Counted from the first letter of the stretch, positions 45,362 to 54,369 are shown. The stretch: 64,000 nt of DNA from an uncultured Clostridium sp. (GCA_934746015.1 CAKVEW010000015.1:5843-69842), one strand, 5' to 3'. Numbers and translations: made by a program. The notes: generated by a model not told the origin, from the sequence alone.

Positions 45362-47134
45362 TTATTTTATGCTAAAATCCATATAACAATCTACTATTGC
45401 ACACTCTTCAGAAGCAGACTTACCATATGGCTTAACTGTGAATTGACCTACTGCCGCAGGAATGAATACAGCTTCAGCATAATGAATAACAAAAGGTCCA
45501 AAGTCACCATTTGGACTTTCTATAATTGCTTCTTCACCTTCAGTTAAAACAATAATATGTATAACATCGTTAGTTTCTAGGAATACAGTTTTATCAAAGA
45601 AGTATCTGTAAACTGCAAATGGTTCATATTCAGTTGTTCCAGAAAACTCCTTTCTCCAACCATAGCCTGAAGCCACTTCCTGGCGCTTAGATATTAAGTT
45701 CTTCTTTACAAATTCTGTACGTATTTCATTTTGAATAACCTTTTCACCATGCTCTATATTTATTGGTCTTGGTTTTCCATCAAAATCGATTCTTCCCCAA
45801 TCCCAAAGTTTAAAGGTTTGAAGTCCGAATATATCTAATTCAAGAACTACAGTATTTTTACCAGATGCATGGATTGTGCCACCAGGCACATATATATGAT
45901 CATGTTTTTTCATAGGAAAGTTGTTTATATATTTTGTATCATCAAATTTCCCAGTTTCCTGAGCCTCTTTAAAGGCTGAAATCATTTCATCAAAATCAAC
46001 ATCTTCTTTAACACCAAGGTAAACTGAGGAGTCCTCCATAGTATCCATCATGTAGTAGCTTTCATGGTGTCCAAAATCAGCATTAAACATCTCCTGACAA
46101 TATGACATTATAGGGTGAACTTGCAAGGAGAGATTTCCACCTTCCCAGGTATCCAGATAATTCGCTATAACAGGAGCTTTGTAACCATAATTGGAAAACT
46201 GTTTAAATCCTATGATTCCCTTAGGTTCAACGTACATTAAATCTGCACCATGGATTACAAACTCATTACCTCCCATTTCTAACGCCACAGGAAGCATTTC
46301 TAATGCAGCAGGTGTAGCCCAGCCTATGTTAACTTCTTCCGGCTTTGCTCCCAATACTTTTTGTGCCCAATGACCTCCCCATACTGCTGGAGCAAAATAT
46401 GGAATATTTTGAAATGGCTGCTTAGTAAGCTGTTTACATGCTTTTTTGAAATCTTCTCCAGTAACCATAACATCAGCATTTTCAGAATTACCATCAATTA
46501 TAAAATCACAACTATTTAAAATTGGTCTCTTATGCCACTCCTGCATTCTTCCTTCAAAGAAATTAAATCTTTTCTCTTTTTTTAAGAAATCCTCATTGTA
46601 ATTTCCTGCTCCCCAATTATCAAGACCTTTTCTGTATCTTGCTAATACTTCTTGCTTTGCCATATTACCAAATACAACAATATCTCCTTTGTAGATTTCT
46701 GTAGCTGCTACCCCATATACTACAATAAGTCCATTAGCTTGCTCTATCTTTTCTCTTAAGTCTTTAACAATACTAGGATCAAAACACTTGTCTATGTGTT
46801 CAATGCACATAACTCCCATTATTCTGTCATCAGTAATATTTTTACCAAACCTATTCAATATTTCTTCTTCCGAATAATGAGCTTCATTTGTATCAATTAA
46901 CAAATCAGCACCTAACTTTTCAATGACTTCCTTTAATAACACTTCCTCATTAATTCCATGATAATAGTCAAATACTACTACTATTTTTTCCTTATTAATT
47001 GAAGTTATCTTTTCTTTAATTGCTTGAACAATGTTATCATGTCCCTTAATAGAGCTAACATCCTTAATTTTCGAAACTGGATGTAAGTTAAAATTTGGTG
47101 TACGAGCTTCGTCGTAATAATAACTTTTCTTCAT
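45362..47134 (-). CDS. Isomerase with N-terminal pseudo-kinase-like domain
   Basis: A 590-residue protein. The C-terminal ~360 residues are a class I phosphomannose isomerase with zinc motifs SLQVHPIMSYC, HESYYMMDT and GTIHASGKN. The N-terminal ~200 residues resemble a uridine/phosphoribulokinase-type P-loop fold: VVVFDYYHGINEE stands where a Walker A GxxGSGKT should be, so it likely cannot bind ATP, followed by LLIDTNEAHYS and LVVVYGVAA. A second long paralogue is at 51118-52881. It overlaps the HAD gene by 4 bp (ATGA). Confidence 0.8.
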   Translation of the reverse strand: MKKSYYYDEARTPNFNLHPVSKIKDVSSIKGHDNIVQAIKEKITSINKEKIVVVFDYYHGINEEVLLKEVIEKLGADLLIDTNEAHYSEEEILNRFGKNITDDRIMGVMCIEHIDKCFDPSIVKDLREKIEQANGLIVVYGVAATEIYKGDIVVFGNMAKQEVLARYRKGLDNWGAGNYNEDFLKKEKRFNFFEGRMQEWHKRPILNSCDFIIDGNSENADVMVTGEDFKKACKQLTKQPFQNIPYFAPAVWGGHWAQKVLGAKPEEVNIGWATPAALEMLPVALEMGGNEFVIHGADLMYVEPKGIIGFKQFSNYGYKAPVIANYLDTWEGGNLSLQVHPIMSYCQEMFNADFGHHESYYMMDTMEDSSVYLGVKEDVDFDEMISAFKEAQETGKFDDTKYINNFPMKKHDHIYVPGGTIHASGKNTVVLELDIFGLQTFKLWDWGRIDFDGKPRPINIEHGEKVIQNEIRTEFVKKNLISKRQEVASGYGWRKEFSGTTEYEPFAVYRYFFDKTVFLETNDVIHIIVLTEGEEAIIESPNGDFGPFVIHYAEAVFIPAAVGQFTVKPYGKSASEECAIVDCYMDFSIK

Positions 47135-47898
47135 TGTATTCCTCCATTATTTATTCTTTCTATACATTCATGCAAATTGTTAACAACATGCAGTGTATAT
47201 TTTCTTAGTTCTTGGTTTCCACTAGCCATAGCGAAACCTTGGAAGCTTTTTATCATATCTAAATCATTTAAAGAATCCCCTATTGTATAAATTGATTTAA
47301 ATTCATTATTTTTTCCTATATAATTTATACTTGAACTTTTTGTAACGCCTCTTGGTGATATATCAATACTTCTATCACTGCTTATAAGAACTTCTATGTC
47401 ATTTTCAAAATTTTCTTTAAGATGCTGAGCTGTTTTCATCATATCTGCCTTATCTTTAAAAATTGAGTAAAAACCACATACTTCACCTTGATCAAGTATG
47501 AATTCTTCACTCAGTTCTTCCCTTCTTGACTTTGCATAAAGTTTAAAATCCAACTTAGCTTTAGAATATCTTGAAATGTCTATTCCATTAGAAAGTCCAT
47601 ACACCATAACATCTGATGTTTTAAAGTACTTAGCGATATTTTTTGCAACATCTATATCAACGAAACTTTTTATAAAAGTATTTTCTTTAACAATTGAAGC
47701 TCCACTATTACATATTAAATAGTCATAACTAAGCATATAATCATTAAGTTCGTCTATTATCACACCATAAGTTCTTCCAGTAACTATGGCAAATTTGTTA
47801 CCTTTATTCCTAAACGCTTCAATAGCTTTAATATCTTCTTCGGATATCTTATCATTGATTAGTAAGGTCCCATCATAATCTGAGCATAATAATTTCAT
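47131..47898 (-). CDS. HAD family (Cof-type) phosphatase
   Basis: A 255-residue HAD phosphatase with motif I DYDGTL at residues 7-12, VTGRT motif II, and GDSLNDLDMI motif III. It resembles Cof/YidA sugar phosphatases. Translation is probably coupled to the upstream gene, whose stop is three bases before the ATG (TAG ATT ATG). It begins right after the membrane M28-like gene and overlaps the long isomerase by 4 bp. Substrate unknown. Confidence 0.88.
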   Translation of the reverse strand: MKLLCSDYDGTLLINDKISEEDIKAIEAFRNKGNKFAIVTGRTYGVIIDELNDYMLSYDYLICNSGASIVKENTFIKSFVDIDVAKNIAKYFKTSDVMVYGLSNGIDISRYSKAKLDFKLYAKSRREELSEEFILDQGEVCGFYSIFKDKADMMKTAQHLKENFENDIEVLISSDRSIDISPRGVTKSSSINYIGKNNEFKSIYTIGDSLNDLDMIKSFQGFAMASGNQELRKYTLHVVNNLHECIERINNGGIQ

Positions 47899-47901
47899 AA
47901 T

Positions 47902-48825
47902 CTAGTTGAAGCAGCTTTTTAATGCTTCCCCAATCCTTTCCATATTCTCTAACATGTAGTATTTATCGTTTTTACTTCTAGTATTTTTAACAACTAATTC
48001 TCCATCTAATTCATCAGCACAAAAGAAATAAAAGGCTTTATTAAAAATACTAACTACAGAAGAGTAATCATCTCTTTTCCTCAAGGTCTTAATTATAAAA
48101 GTATTTTTCCTTTTTAACCTTTCTTTAATCACACTTTTATCGCAGTTAGTAACTAGATAATTATGCGTTCCATATGCTAAACATTCAAGAATTAAGACAT
48201 TCTTTCTATTCAAATCCTCTCCCATAACTTCCTTAATCTTCCTATAGCCAAAATATCCATCAGTTGTTCTATCTAGGAACACGACAGCAAATTTTGATTT
48301 ATCAACTTCAGCATCGTAAAGTAGCTTCATTATAATTGCAACAGCCGCTGTATTTTTATTAAGATTGTTTCCATTAGGTGTTTCCTTAATAGAAAGAGCA
48401 CATATTAGACATGTAATAGCAAGTAAGACGGTAAGTATCAATTTATATTTAATATTTATTCTGGAAATGTAATATGCTCCTACAAAGCAGCCTATTATAA
48501 TTAAAATTAATAAAGCACTTCGCAAAAAAATATTCTTCTTTTCATTAGTCTTATTTTTATTTGCATCTAAAGGATAATATAGATAATTATTCACCAGAAC
48601 CTTTGTAGGTGTATCATAGCCAACAAGAATTATATTATCAGCAGTGGCCAAATTACCAACTACTAAATTATACATTGTAAGCATACCATTTTTTTCTTTC
48701 CACATTTTGCATTGTAACCCTTGTTCCTTAAACTCATTGTTTAAATATGTTAGGAACTTTACCTTAGTTCTTGTATTTCTTCGTATAGGAATAACGTAGT
48801 TCAAAAAATCAAATATTTCCTTCAT
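47902..48825 (-). CDS. Membrane protein with decayed M28-peptidase-like domain
   Basis: A 307-residue protein with two membrane helices (around 103-121 and 125-143) set within what looks like an aminopeptidase (M28) fold. NKNTAAVAIIMKLL recalls the M28 zinc-binding DNASGVA motif and FAVVFLDRTTDGYFGYRK recalls VVFxDAEEQGLxGS, but the zinc ligands (Asp, Glu-Glu) are replaced. It therefore cannot be an active M28 peptidase. I chose ATG 48825 with AGAGGAC upstream over ATG 48873, which lacks a good site. It lies between EIID and HAD genes. Confidence 0.65.
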   Translation of the reverse strand: MKEIFDFLNYVIPIRRNTRTKVKFLTYLNNEFKEQGLQCKMWKEKNGMLTMYNLVVGNLATADNIILVGYDTPTKVLVNNYLYYPLDANKNKTNEKKNIFLRSALLILIIIGCFVGAYYISRINIKYKLILTVLLAITCLICALSIKETPNGNNLNKNTAAVAIIMKLLYDAEVDKSKFAVVFLDRTTDGYFGYRKIKEVMGEDLNRKNVLILECLAYGTHNYLVTNCDKSVIKERLKRKNTFIIKTLRKRDDYSSVVSIFNKAFYFFCADELDGELVVKNTRSKNDKYYMLENMERIGEALKSCFN

Positions 48826-48897
48826 ATACAGTCCTCTTTTCATAAATGGAAGGGATACTAGTATCTCTTCCATTTTGTTACTAAAAGATTTTAATTA

Positions 48898-49713
48898 TTA
48901 TAGAATACCTGTAACAACACCTACTATAGCTATCATTAAAAGAATGACTATCAGCTTTATAGCGTTAATCTTCTTTTTAGTCAAAAGCCAAAAACCCAAA
49001 AGAACAAGTCCTATTTCTAAAATATTAGGAAAAATTCCGTCTAATATGCTTTGGAATGATACAGTTGTTTGCTCACTAGTATAAGAAAGAGCAAGATTTA
49101 CATTTACATAATTTGCAGTTACTGCACCAGTAACTGTTAAACCTAGGACGCTCATAGCTTCTTGTAAGGCAGCCATTTTCTCTCCTAAAACCATATCTAC
49201 TGCGTTTTCGCCTAGATTATATCCTAAGTGGAAGAAGTAATAAGATATTATGGTTGGAAGAAGCGAAAGTACAATCAAGGCAAATAAAGGGCCTGCAAGA
49301 GAACCTCCAGCAGATAACCCTATTGCAATACTAAGAACTATAGGGGGAATGGTTGCCTGAGTAATAGCATCACCTATACCAGCAAAAGGGCCCATTAATC
49401 CAATCTTAACATTCTGTATAAAGTCATCGGATATTTCTTTTCCATTAGCAATATTCTCTTCAAAACTTAAAACCATACCTGTAACCAGTGCTCCAAAATT
49501 AGGCTCGGTATTATAGAAAGCTCTATGTCTATTTAACAATGCTATTTTACCTTCTTCATTATTCTTATAGAACTTTTCTATAATAGGTAATTGAGCTAAT
49601 GTCATACCAGGAGCTTGCAGTCTTTCAAAGCCAAAAACGGCTAAGCAGTATTTCCACCATAAATACCATGATTTTCTTACTTCTTGCTTACTTAACTTAA
49701 CATATTCACTCAT
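48898..49713 (-). CDS. PTS mannose-family EIID
   Basis: A 271-residue membrane subunit IID of the mannose PTS. Motifs typical for the family are RLQAPGMTLAQLPII, IGDAITQATIPP and GLMGPFAGIGDA. One or two C-terminal helices follow. ATG 49713 has AGGAGG eight bases upstream and one base separates it from the EIIC stop codon. With EIIC it forms the sugar channel. Confidence 0.93.
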   Translation of the reverse strand: MSEYVKLSKQEVRKSWYLWWKYCLAVFGFERLQAPGMTLAQLPIIEKFYKNNEEGKIALLNRHRAFYNTEPNFGALVTGMVLSFEENIANGKEISDDFIQNVKIGLMGPFAGIGDAITQATIPPIVLSIAIGLSAGGSLAGPLFALIVLSLLPTIISYYFFHLGYNLGENAVDMVLGEKMAALQEAMSVLGLTVTGAVTANYVNVNLALSYTSEQTTVSFQSILDGIFPNILEIGLVLLGFWLLTKKKINAIKLIVILLMIAIVGVVTGIL

Positions 49714-49714
49714 A

Positions 49715-50497
49715 CTAGAATTCCTCCTCATCATTTGATGTGGCTGCAGTAGCTGTTCTAGTTGTAAATATGTAATACATTACAGCTAAGCATCCTCCAA
49801 GCACGGCAACAGCAACCATATTTAGTCCTAATAAAGATATTCCAATAATACCCATAACAAACCAAATAATCATTTTCATGTCCTTTAGTGTATATGCCAA
49901 AAGAATACTCATACCAACTGCAGGAAGCATACCACCTAAAACTCCTGCAATGTCAAGGATAACTTGAGGTATAGACGCAAGTATCTCAGCGGCATATTCA
50001 TTACCTAAAAGAACTATTACAGTTGTAACTCCCCCACGAATTACTAAACTAAGTAAAGGAGGCAATACAGTATATGATACTTTCATAGCTTTAATATCAC
50101 CTTTTGCTATAGCCTTATCACCTAATGCATAAAATACCGATGCGATTGTTTCATACAAAGTGAATATTGCAGCACCTATGATTCCAACAGTAGCAGCAAT
50201 TGTCATAGCAACATCAGCAGATGCACCAGCTAAAAGAGCAAGGGCAATTGAGGGATAGGCTACAAATGTCATATCAGCAGAAGCAACACCTCCTATAACA
50301 ACATTAGCAAGGTACATAGCTTGGATAGTTGCTCCCATAATAATACCTTCAGTTGGACATCCTAGTATAATACCAACAATCATACCACCAATTATCGGCT
50401 TAGCTAGAGCACCTGAAACAGTTACCCCTAAAGGTTGACAATTTTCAATAGATCCAAGCCAACAAAAAAGACCAATTAATAATGCCTTAAAAACCAT
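49715..50497 (-). CDS. PTS mannose-family EIIC
   Basis: A 260-residue polytopic EIIC with around six to eight helices. It carries the family phrases QPLGVTVSGALAKPIIGGMIVG and GCPTEGIIMGATIQAMYL. It is the membrane channel that works with EIID. The start is ATG 50497 behind AAAGGAG, about 18 bp after the EIIB gene. The poly-Ala/Asp-Glu tail is typical. Confidence 0.93.
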   Translation of the reverse strand: MVFKALLIGLFCWLGSIENCQPLGVTVSGALAKPIIGGMIVGIILGCPTEGIIMGATIQAMYLANVVIGGVASADMTFVAYPSIALALLAGASADVAMTIAATVGIIGAAIFTLYETIASVFYALGDKAIAKGDIKAMKVSYTVLPPLLSLVIRGGVTTVIVLLGNEYAAEILASIPQVILDIAGVLGGMLPAVGMSILLAYTLKDMKMIIWFVMGIIGISLLGLNMVAVAVLGGCLAVMYYIFTTRTATAATSNDEEEF

Positions 50498-50515
50498 TCT
50501 ATTTTACTCCTTTCT

Positions 50516-51010
50516 TTATTTAAACATCTTTTTAATATTATTCCAAGTTGTTCCTTCTTCATCAGGAATCAACTTAAAATTCAATTTAACGCCTTGAGAA
50601 TCCAAATACTTGCAATCATTTACATCCTCTGTAGATAAATAAATATTGTTATAAACTTTAACAGTATCAATTTTTTGACTGGCTGTCCCAAATATAATGG
50701 TATCTCCGAAATCTATTCCAGCTCTTCTCACTTCAGCCAGTAGGTGAATTTGCTTTGATATTAAAAAATATTTTTTATTAGACTCAATGACCTTTGGCAG
50801 CTTTTCTACAGCTTCTTCTACGCCAAAAACAAATACCTTTTTGTTCATGGCATTACCAGCTTTTTTTAAGATATTCACCATAAATTTATCCTTAGCAACT
50901 TTTTCATCAGCTAGTACGACAATAGCATCTCCTTGGTAAAACTTAGTCCACATAAGTACAATCTGGCCATGTATCATTCTGTCATCTACTCTTACTAATG
51001 AAATACTCAT
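50516..51010 (-). CDS. PTS mannose-family EIIB
   Basis: A 164-residue EIIB of the mannose/sorbose type. The phosphorylated histidine is in DDRMIHGQI (His14). Phosphate goes from the EIIA encoded at 42198 to this protein and on to the sugar at EIIC/IID. The start is ATG 51010 behind GAGAGG. The gap to the upstream isomerase gene contains a strong hairpin that may set different mRNA levels for isomerase and transporter. Confidence 0.93.
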   Translation of the reverse strand: MSISLVRVDDRMIHGQIVLMWTKFYQGDAIVVLADEKVAKDKFMVNILKKAGNAMNKKVFVFGVEEAVEKLPKVIESNKKYFLISKQIHLLAEVRRAGIDFGDTIIFGTASQKIDTVKVYNNIYLSTEDVNDCKYLDSQGVKLNFKLIPDEEGTTWNNIKKMFK

Positions 51011-51072
51011 TTATAAAACCTCTCAATCGCTTTTATATTTTTATAAAGGACTTTATTAATATTTTCTATGAA

Positions 51073-51109
51073 GAGGTTATGCATGTTAAAAGCAACATGC
51101 ATAATTCTC
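51073..51109 (-). terminator. Strong intercistronic hairpin before the PTS genes
   Basis: GAGAATTATGCATGTT pairs with AACATGCATAACCTC in the 107-bp gap. No T-tract follows, so it is more likely an RNA-processing or stability element than a terminator. Confidence 0.5.
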
Positions 51110-51117
51110 ATATTATT

Positions 51118-52881
51118 TTAGTATCTGCTACCTAAATCCTGATAGCATTCTAATATAGCTAGCTCTTTACCCTCTGATTTTCCGTATGGCTTAACATAGA
51201 ATTGTCCAACCTTTGCTGGTATGAAAACAGCTTCAGCATAGTGAATAACGAAAGGTTCGAAAGCATCATTAGGACTCATTATAATTGCTTCTTCTCCTTC
51301 AACCAAACACATTACCTTCACTGTATCATTGGTCTCGAAATGTACAGCTTTAGTAAACCAATATCTATCTACATGTAGAGGCTCATATTCCATGGTTCCA
51401 GAATGTTCCTTCCTCCAGCCATCGCCTCTGTCAACTTCTCTCCTCTTTGATACAAGCTTATCTTTTACAAAGGTAGTCTGATATCTCTCCTGTATATTCT
51501 TTTCTCCATGTCCTATATCAATTGGTCTAGGCTTTCCGTCAAAGTCTATGCGACCCCAATCCCATAACTTAAATGTTGTTAACCATACAGTGTTGATTTC
51601 TAATACTAATGTATCTTTAGCAGAAGCATGTATAGTGCCACTAGGAATAAATATGTGATCGTGCTTTTTCATAGGTAATTTATTTATCCATTTTTCATCG
51701 TCAAACTCTCCAGTTATTTGAGCTTCCTTGAATGCTTCCACTAAGTCTTTAACTTTAACTCCATCTTTTGTACCAAGATATACACCAGAATTTTCAGTGG
51801 TATCAAGCATATAATAGCTTTCATAATGTCCAGTAGGACAGTTAAATACTTCTTGGTTATATGCTACAGTTGGATGGCATTGAAGACTTAAATTACCTCC
51901 CCCCCATGTATCGAGAAAATCCATTGTAACGGGACAGCGATAACCAAATAGATAAAAAACTTGTCCTCCAAGAAGATCTATTGGCTTATAAAGCTCAATG
52001 TCCTTTCCTTGGAATTTAACTATATTATCTCCGCATTTAGCTTGAACTCCTTGAACATCAATTATACCTGTTATTCCCCAAGCAGTATTAGGCAAATCTT
52101 GTCCTGCTCCGATTACTTTCTTTATCCAATGTCCCCCCCATATTCCTGGGTTGAAAAAAGGAACACACTTAAATGGTCTGTTAACAAATTCATCCATAAC
52201 ATGTCTAAAGGTATCTCCAGAAATCATTATAGGATACTCAGGATTATTGCAATCTATCATATAATCTAAGCATTCTAATAAAGGTCTTTTGTGCCATTCT
52301 TGAATTCTTCCCTCTAAGAAGGTGTATCGTTTTTCTTTTCGTAGAAATTCTTCGTCATAATTTTTAGCTCCCCAGTTGTCAAGACCTTTGCCATATCTTC
52401 TTTTAACCTCTTGAATCTCAAGATTACAATAAACTAGAACATCTCCTTTGTTAACTACTGATGCTGCTACACCATAAACAACTACTAACCCATTTGCATT
52501 TGCTATTTTTTCGTTGGCTTCTTTGATAAGTTCCTCATCAAAGAACTCTTCAATTTTACAGGTGCACAAAACTCCATTAACTCGATCATCAGTTATAAAT
52601 TGATGAAATTTCTTGCTTATTATTTCTTCAGGATATTTTATCTCATTAGTGTCAATAAGCAAATCTGCATCAAGCTGTGATATTATTTCGTCATAAAGTT
52701 TCTTTTCATCAACACCATGATAGTAATCAAAAGTAACTACCATCTTCTTATTTGGATCAAACTGCTTTTTTAATTCACTTACAATAGTTGCACTTCCCCC
52801 ATATGAAATTGTATCTTTAATCTCTATAAAGGGATTTAAATCGAAATTTGGAACTCTATCCTTAACCTCATACAACAGCAA
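51118..52881 (-). CDS. Isomerase with N-terminal pseudo-kinase-like domain, first cluster gene
   Basis: A 587-residue paralogue of the protein at 45362, with the same layout: an N-terminal kinase-like fold with its P-loop replaced (VVTFDYYHGVDEK), then a class I phosphomannose isomerase part with SLQCHPTVAY, HYESYYMLDT and GTIHASAKD. It is the first gene of the cluster. The start is uncertain: TTG codons at 52881 and 52875 follow AAAGGAG, and the second has better spacing. A cre-like site and the divergent GntR gene lie upstream. Confidence 0.8.
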   Translation of the reverse strand: MLLYEVKDRVPNFDLNPFIEIKDTISYGGSATIVSELKKQFDPNKKMVVTFDYYHGVDEKKLYDEIISQLDADLLIDTNEIKYPEEIISKKFHQFITDDRVNGVLCTCKIEEFFDEELIKEANEKIANANGLVVVYGVAASVVNKGDVLVYCNLEIQEVKRRYGKGLDNWGAKNYDEEFLRKEKRYTFLEGRIQEWHKRPLLECLDYMIDCNNPEYPIMISGDTFRHVMDEFVNRPFKCVPFFNPGIWGGHWIKKVIGAGQDLPNTAWGITGIIDVQGVQAKCGDNIVKFQGKDIELYKPIDLLGGQVFYLFGYRCPVTMDFLDTWGGGNLSLQCHPTVAYNQEVFNCPTGHYESYYMLDTTENSGVYLGTKDGVKVKDLVEAFKEAQITGEFDDEKWINKLPMKKHDHIFIPSGTIHASAKDTLVLEINTVWLTTFKLWDWGRIDFDGKPRPIDIGHGEKNIQERYQTTFVKDKLVSKRREVDRGDGWRKEHSGTMEYEPLHVDRYWFTKAVHFETNDTVKVMCLVEGEEAIIMSPNDAFEPFVIHYAEAVFIPAKVGQFYVKPYGKSEGKELAILECYQDLGSRY

Positions 52882-53000
52882 CCACTCCTTTCCTAATCAT
52901 CTCGACATCATTATATCCCTATCTCAATAATCCTGTCAACTATTTTTTTAAATATTCTGAATATTTTAATATTATTATTTATTGTCAGTTTAATTTATGT

Positions 53001-53016
53001 TAGTTTACGTTTACAG
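53001..53016 (-). promoter_or_regulatory. cre site (CcpA box) upstream of the sugar cluster
   Basis: On the minus strand CTGTAAACGTAAACTA matches the cre consensus WTGNAANCGNWNNCWW at all positions except the first. It is about 120 bp upstream of the first isomerase gene. The ccpA gene itself lies 1.5 kb away. Catabolite repression is likely. Confidence 0.65.
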
Positions 53017-53142
53017 TAGATATATTTTTTAGTTTTATCAAAAATAATTAAATTTTTTAGTAATTTTTTATTCTATTGTATTGTAAAATCTACAGGTATT
53101 GATATAATGTTGTTATGATGTCTAAGGAGATGATTAATATAT

Positions 53143-53898
53143 ATGATTAATAAAAATAGTCCACTGCCTCTATATTATCAGATTAAAGAGATAATTATAG
53201 AAAATATAAAAAACGGTACCTATGAAGTTAATAAAAGTATTCCACCAGAACTAGAATTGCAACAAATTTTCGATGTATCCAGAACCACGATTAGGCAGGC
53301 TATATCTGAATTAATATCAGAAGGATATCTATACAGAAAGAGAGGAATAGGAACCTTCGTTACGGATCAAAGGTTGAATCCTTCATATGATTTCTTTTTT
53401 CCTGCCTTGAATACTTCAGAATTAATTAAATTAAGTGGAAAAACAGTTACGAAGAAGATTATTAAGTATGACAAAATAATAGCAAGCCAGGAAATCTGTG
53501 ATATTCTAGCAGTCAGAAACCCTACAAATGTATATGTATTCTACAGAGTTGAGTATGGTGATGGTAATCCTATTTCTATCACCAGAACCTATATACCATG
53601 TGATTTTATCCCTAACTTTAAAGAGGATATCAAGGAAATTGAATCTAATTTTCATGGTTACCTAGATAGAAAAGGCTACCCAATAGAAATATTGGATGGT
53701 AGTATTGAATCCCATACCATTTATGATGAGTTCACTCTTTCTACACTTAACTTAAATAAAGAAGATTCAGTTATAGTAATGAAGATGATAAATCGATTAC
53801 GCAACTCAACTCCTATTGAATATTCTAGAACAATATTAAACTGTAAGGCAGTATTAATTCCTATTAGGGGCCAAAGGATTCCTACTACTAAAGATTAG
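53143..53898 (+). CDS. GntR family regulator with UTRA domain
   Basis: A 251-residue HutC-type regulator: an N-terminal winged helix (~5-70, with DVSRTTIRQAISELISEGYL) and a C-terminal UTRA ligand domain (~85-245). UTRA regulators usually sense a phosphorylated sugar or a histidine-like ligand. It is divergent from the isomerase-PTS cluster, so it is the natural local regulator. The start is ATG 53143, preceded by AAGGAG. Its operator is not clear to me. Confidence 0.9.
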   Translation: MINKNSPLPLYYQIKEIIIENIKNGTYEVNKSIPPELELQQIFDVSRTTIRQAISELISEGYLYRKRGIGTFVTDQRLNPSYDFFFPALNTSELIKLSGKTVTKKIIKYDKIIASQEICDILAVRNPTNVYVFYRVEYGDGNPISITRTYIPCDFIPNFKEDIKEIESNFHGYLDRKGYPIEILDGSIESHTIYDEFTLSTLNLNKEDSVIVMKMINRLRNSTPIEYSRTILNCKAVLIPIRGQRIPTTKD

Positions 53899-53948
53899 TC
53901 ATAAAAATAAGAAGATATTTTTATAAGAATCAAATAGATACTATAACT

Positions 53949-53983
53949 AAAATCACTCATCAAACTTATTATGTGTGATTTTT
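53949..53983 (+). terminator. Terminator after the GntR gene
   Basis: AAAATCAC pairs with GTGATTTTT around a loop, ending in a short T-tract. Confidence 0.55.
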
Positions 53984-54025
53984 ATGTTAAATAAATATTA
54001 GGTATTTGCTAAGGAGGGAATTAAT

Positions 54026-54265
54026 ATGATTGGATTATTTGCAGGAACATTAACAACATTAGCATTTGTGCCACAAGTAATTAAGGTCTTAAAGTCAAAA
54101 GACACCTCAGCAATTTCTTTAGAAATGTATTGTATTCAAATAATTGGTATATTATTATGGATAATTCACGGTATTATGATTCGTGATACAGCAATACTAA
54201 TGGCAAATGGTGCAACAGCATGTCTATCTTTAACCATTCTACTTTGTAAAATTAAATACAAATAA
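54026..54265 (+). CDS. SemiSWEET sugar transporter
   Basis: A 79-residue protein of three predicted helices with a PQ-loop motif (FVPQVIK) near residue 17. This is the size and pattern of bacterial SemiSWEETs, which work as dimers to move sugars by facilitated diffusion. ATG 54026 follows AAGGAGG. It stands next to the GntR regulator and may provide a PTS-independent or efflux route for the same sugar or a product; the link is inferred from position only. Confidence 0.87.
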   Translation: MIGLFAGTLTTLAFVPQVIKVLKSKDTSAISLEMYCIQIIGILLWIIHGIMIRDTAILMANGATACLSLTILLCKIKYK

Positions 54266-54336
54266 AAACAATAACATTTACAATATTTAGGTATAATCAT
54301 GAAAAGGTGATAAGATATATTTTATGCAGTTTGTTG

Positions 54337-54369
54337 AAAAACCCCCTGTTAAAAAACAGAGGGTTTTTC
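54337..54369 (+). terminator. Terminator after the SemiSWEET gene
   Basis: AAAAACCCCCTGTT pairs with AACAGAGGGTTTTT, ending in a T5 tract. Confidence 0.8.
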
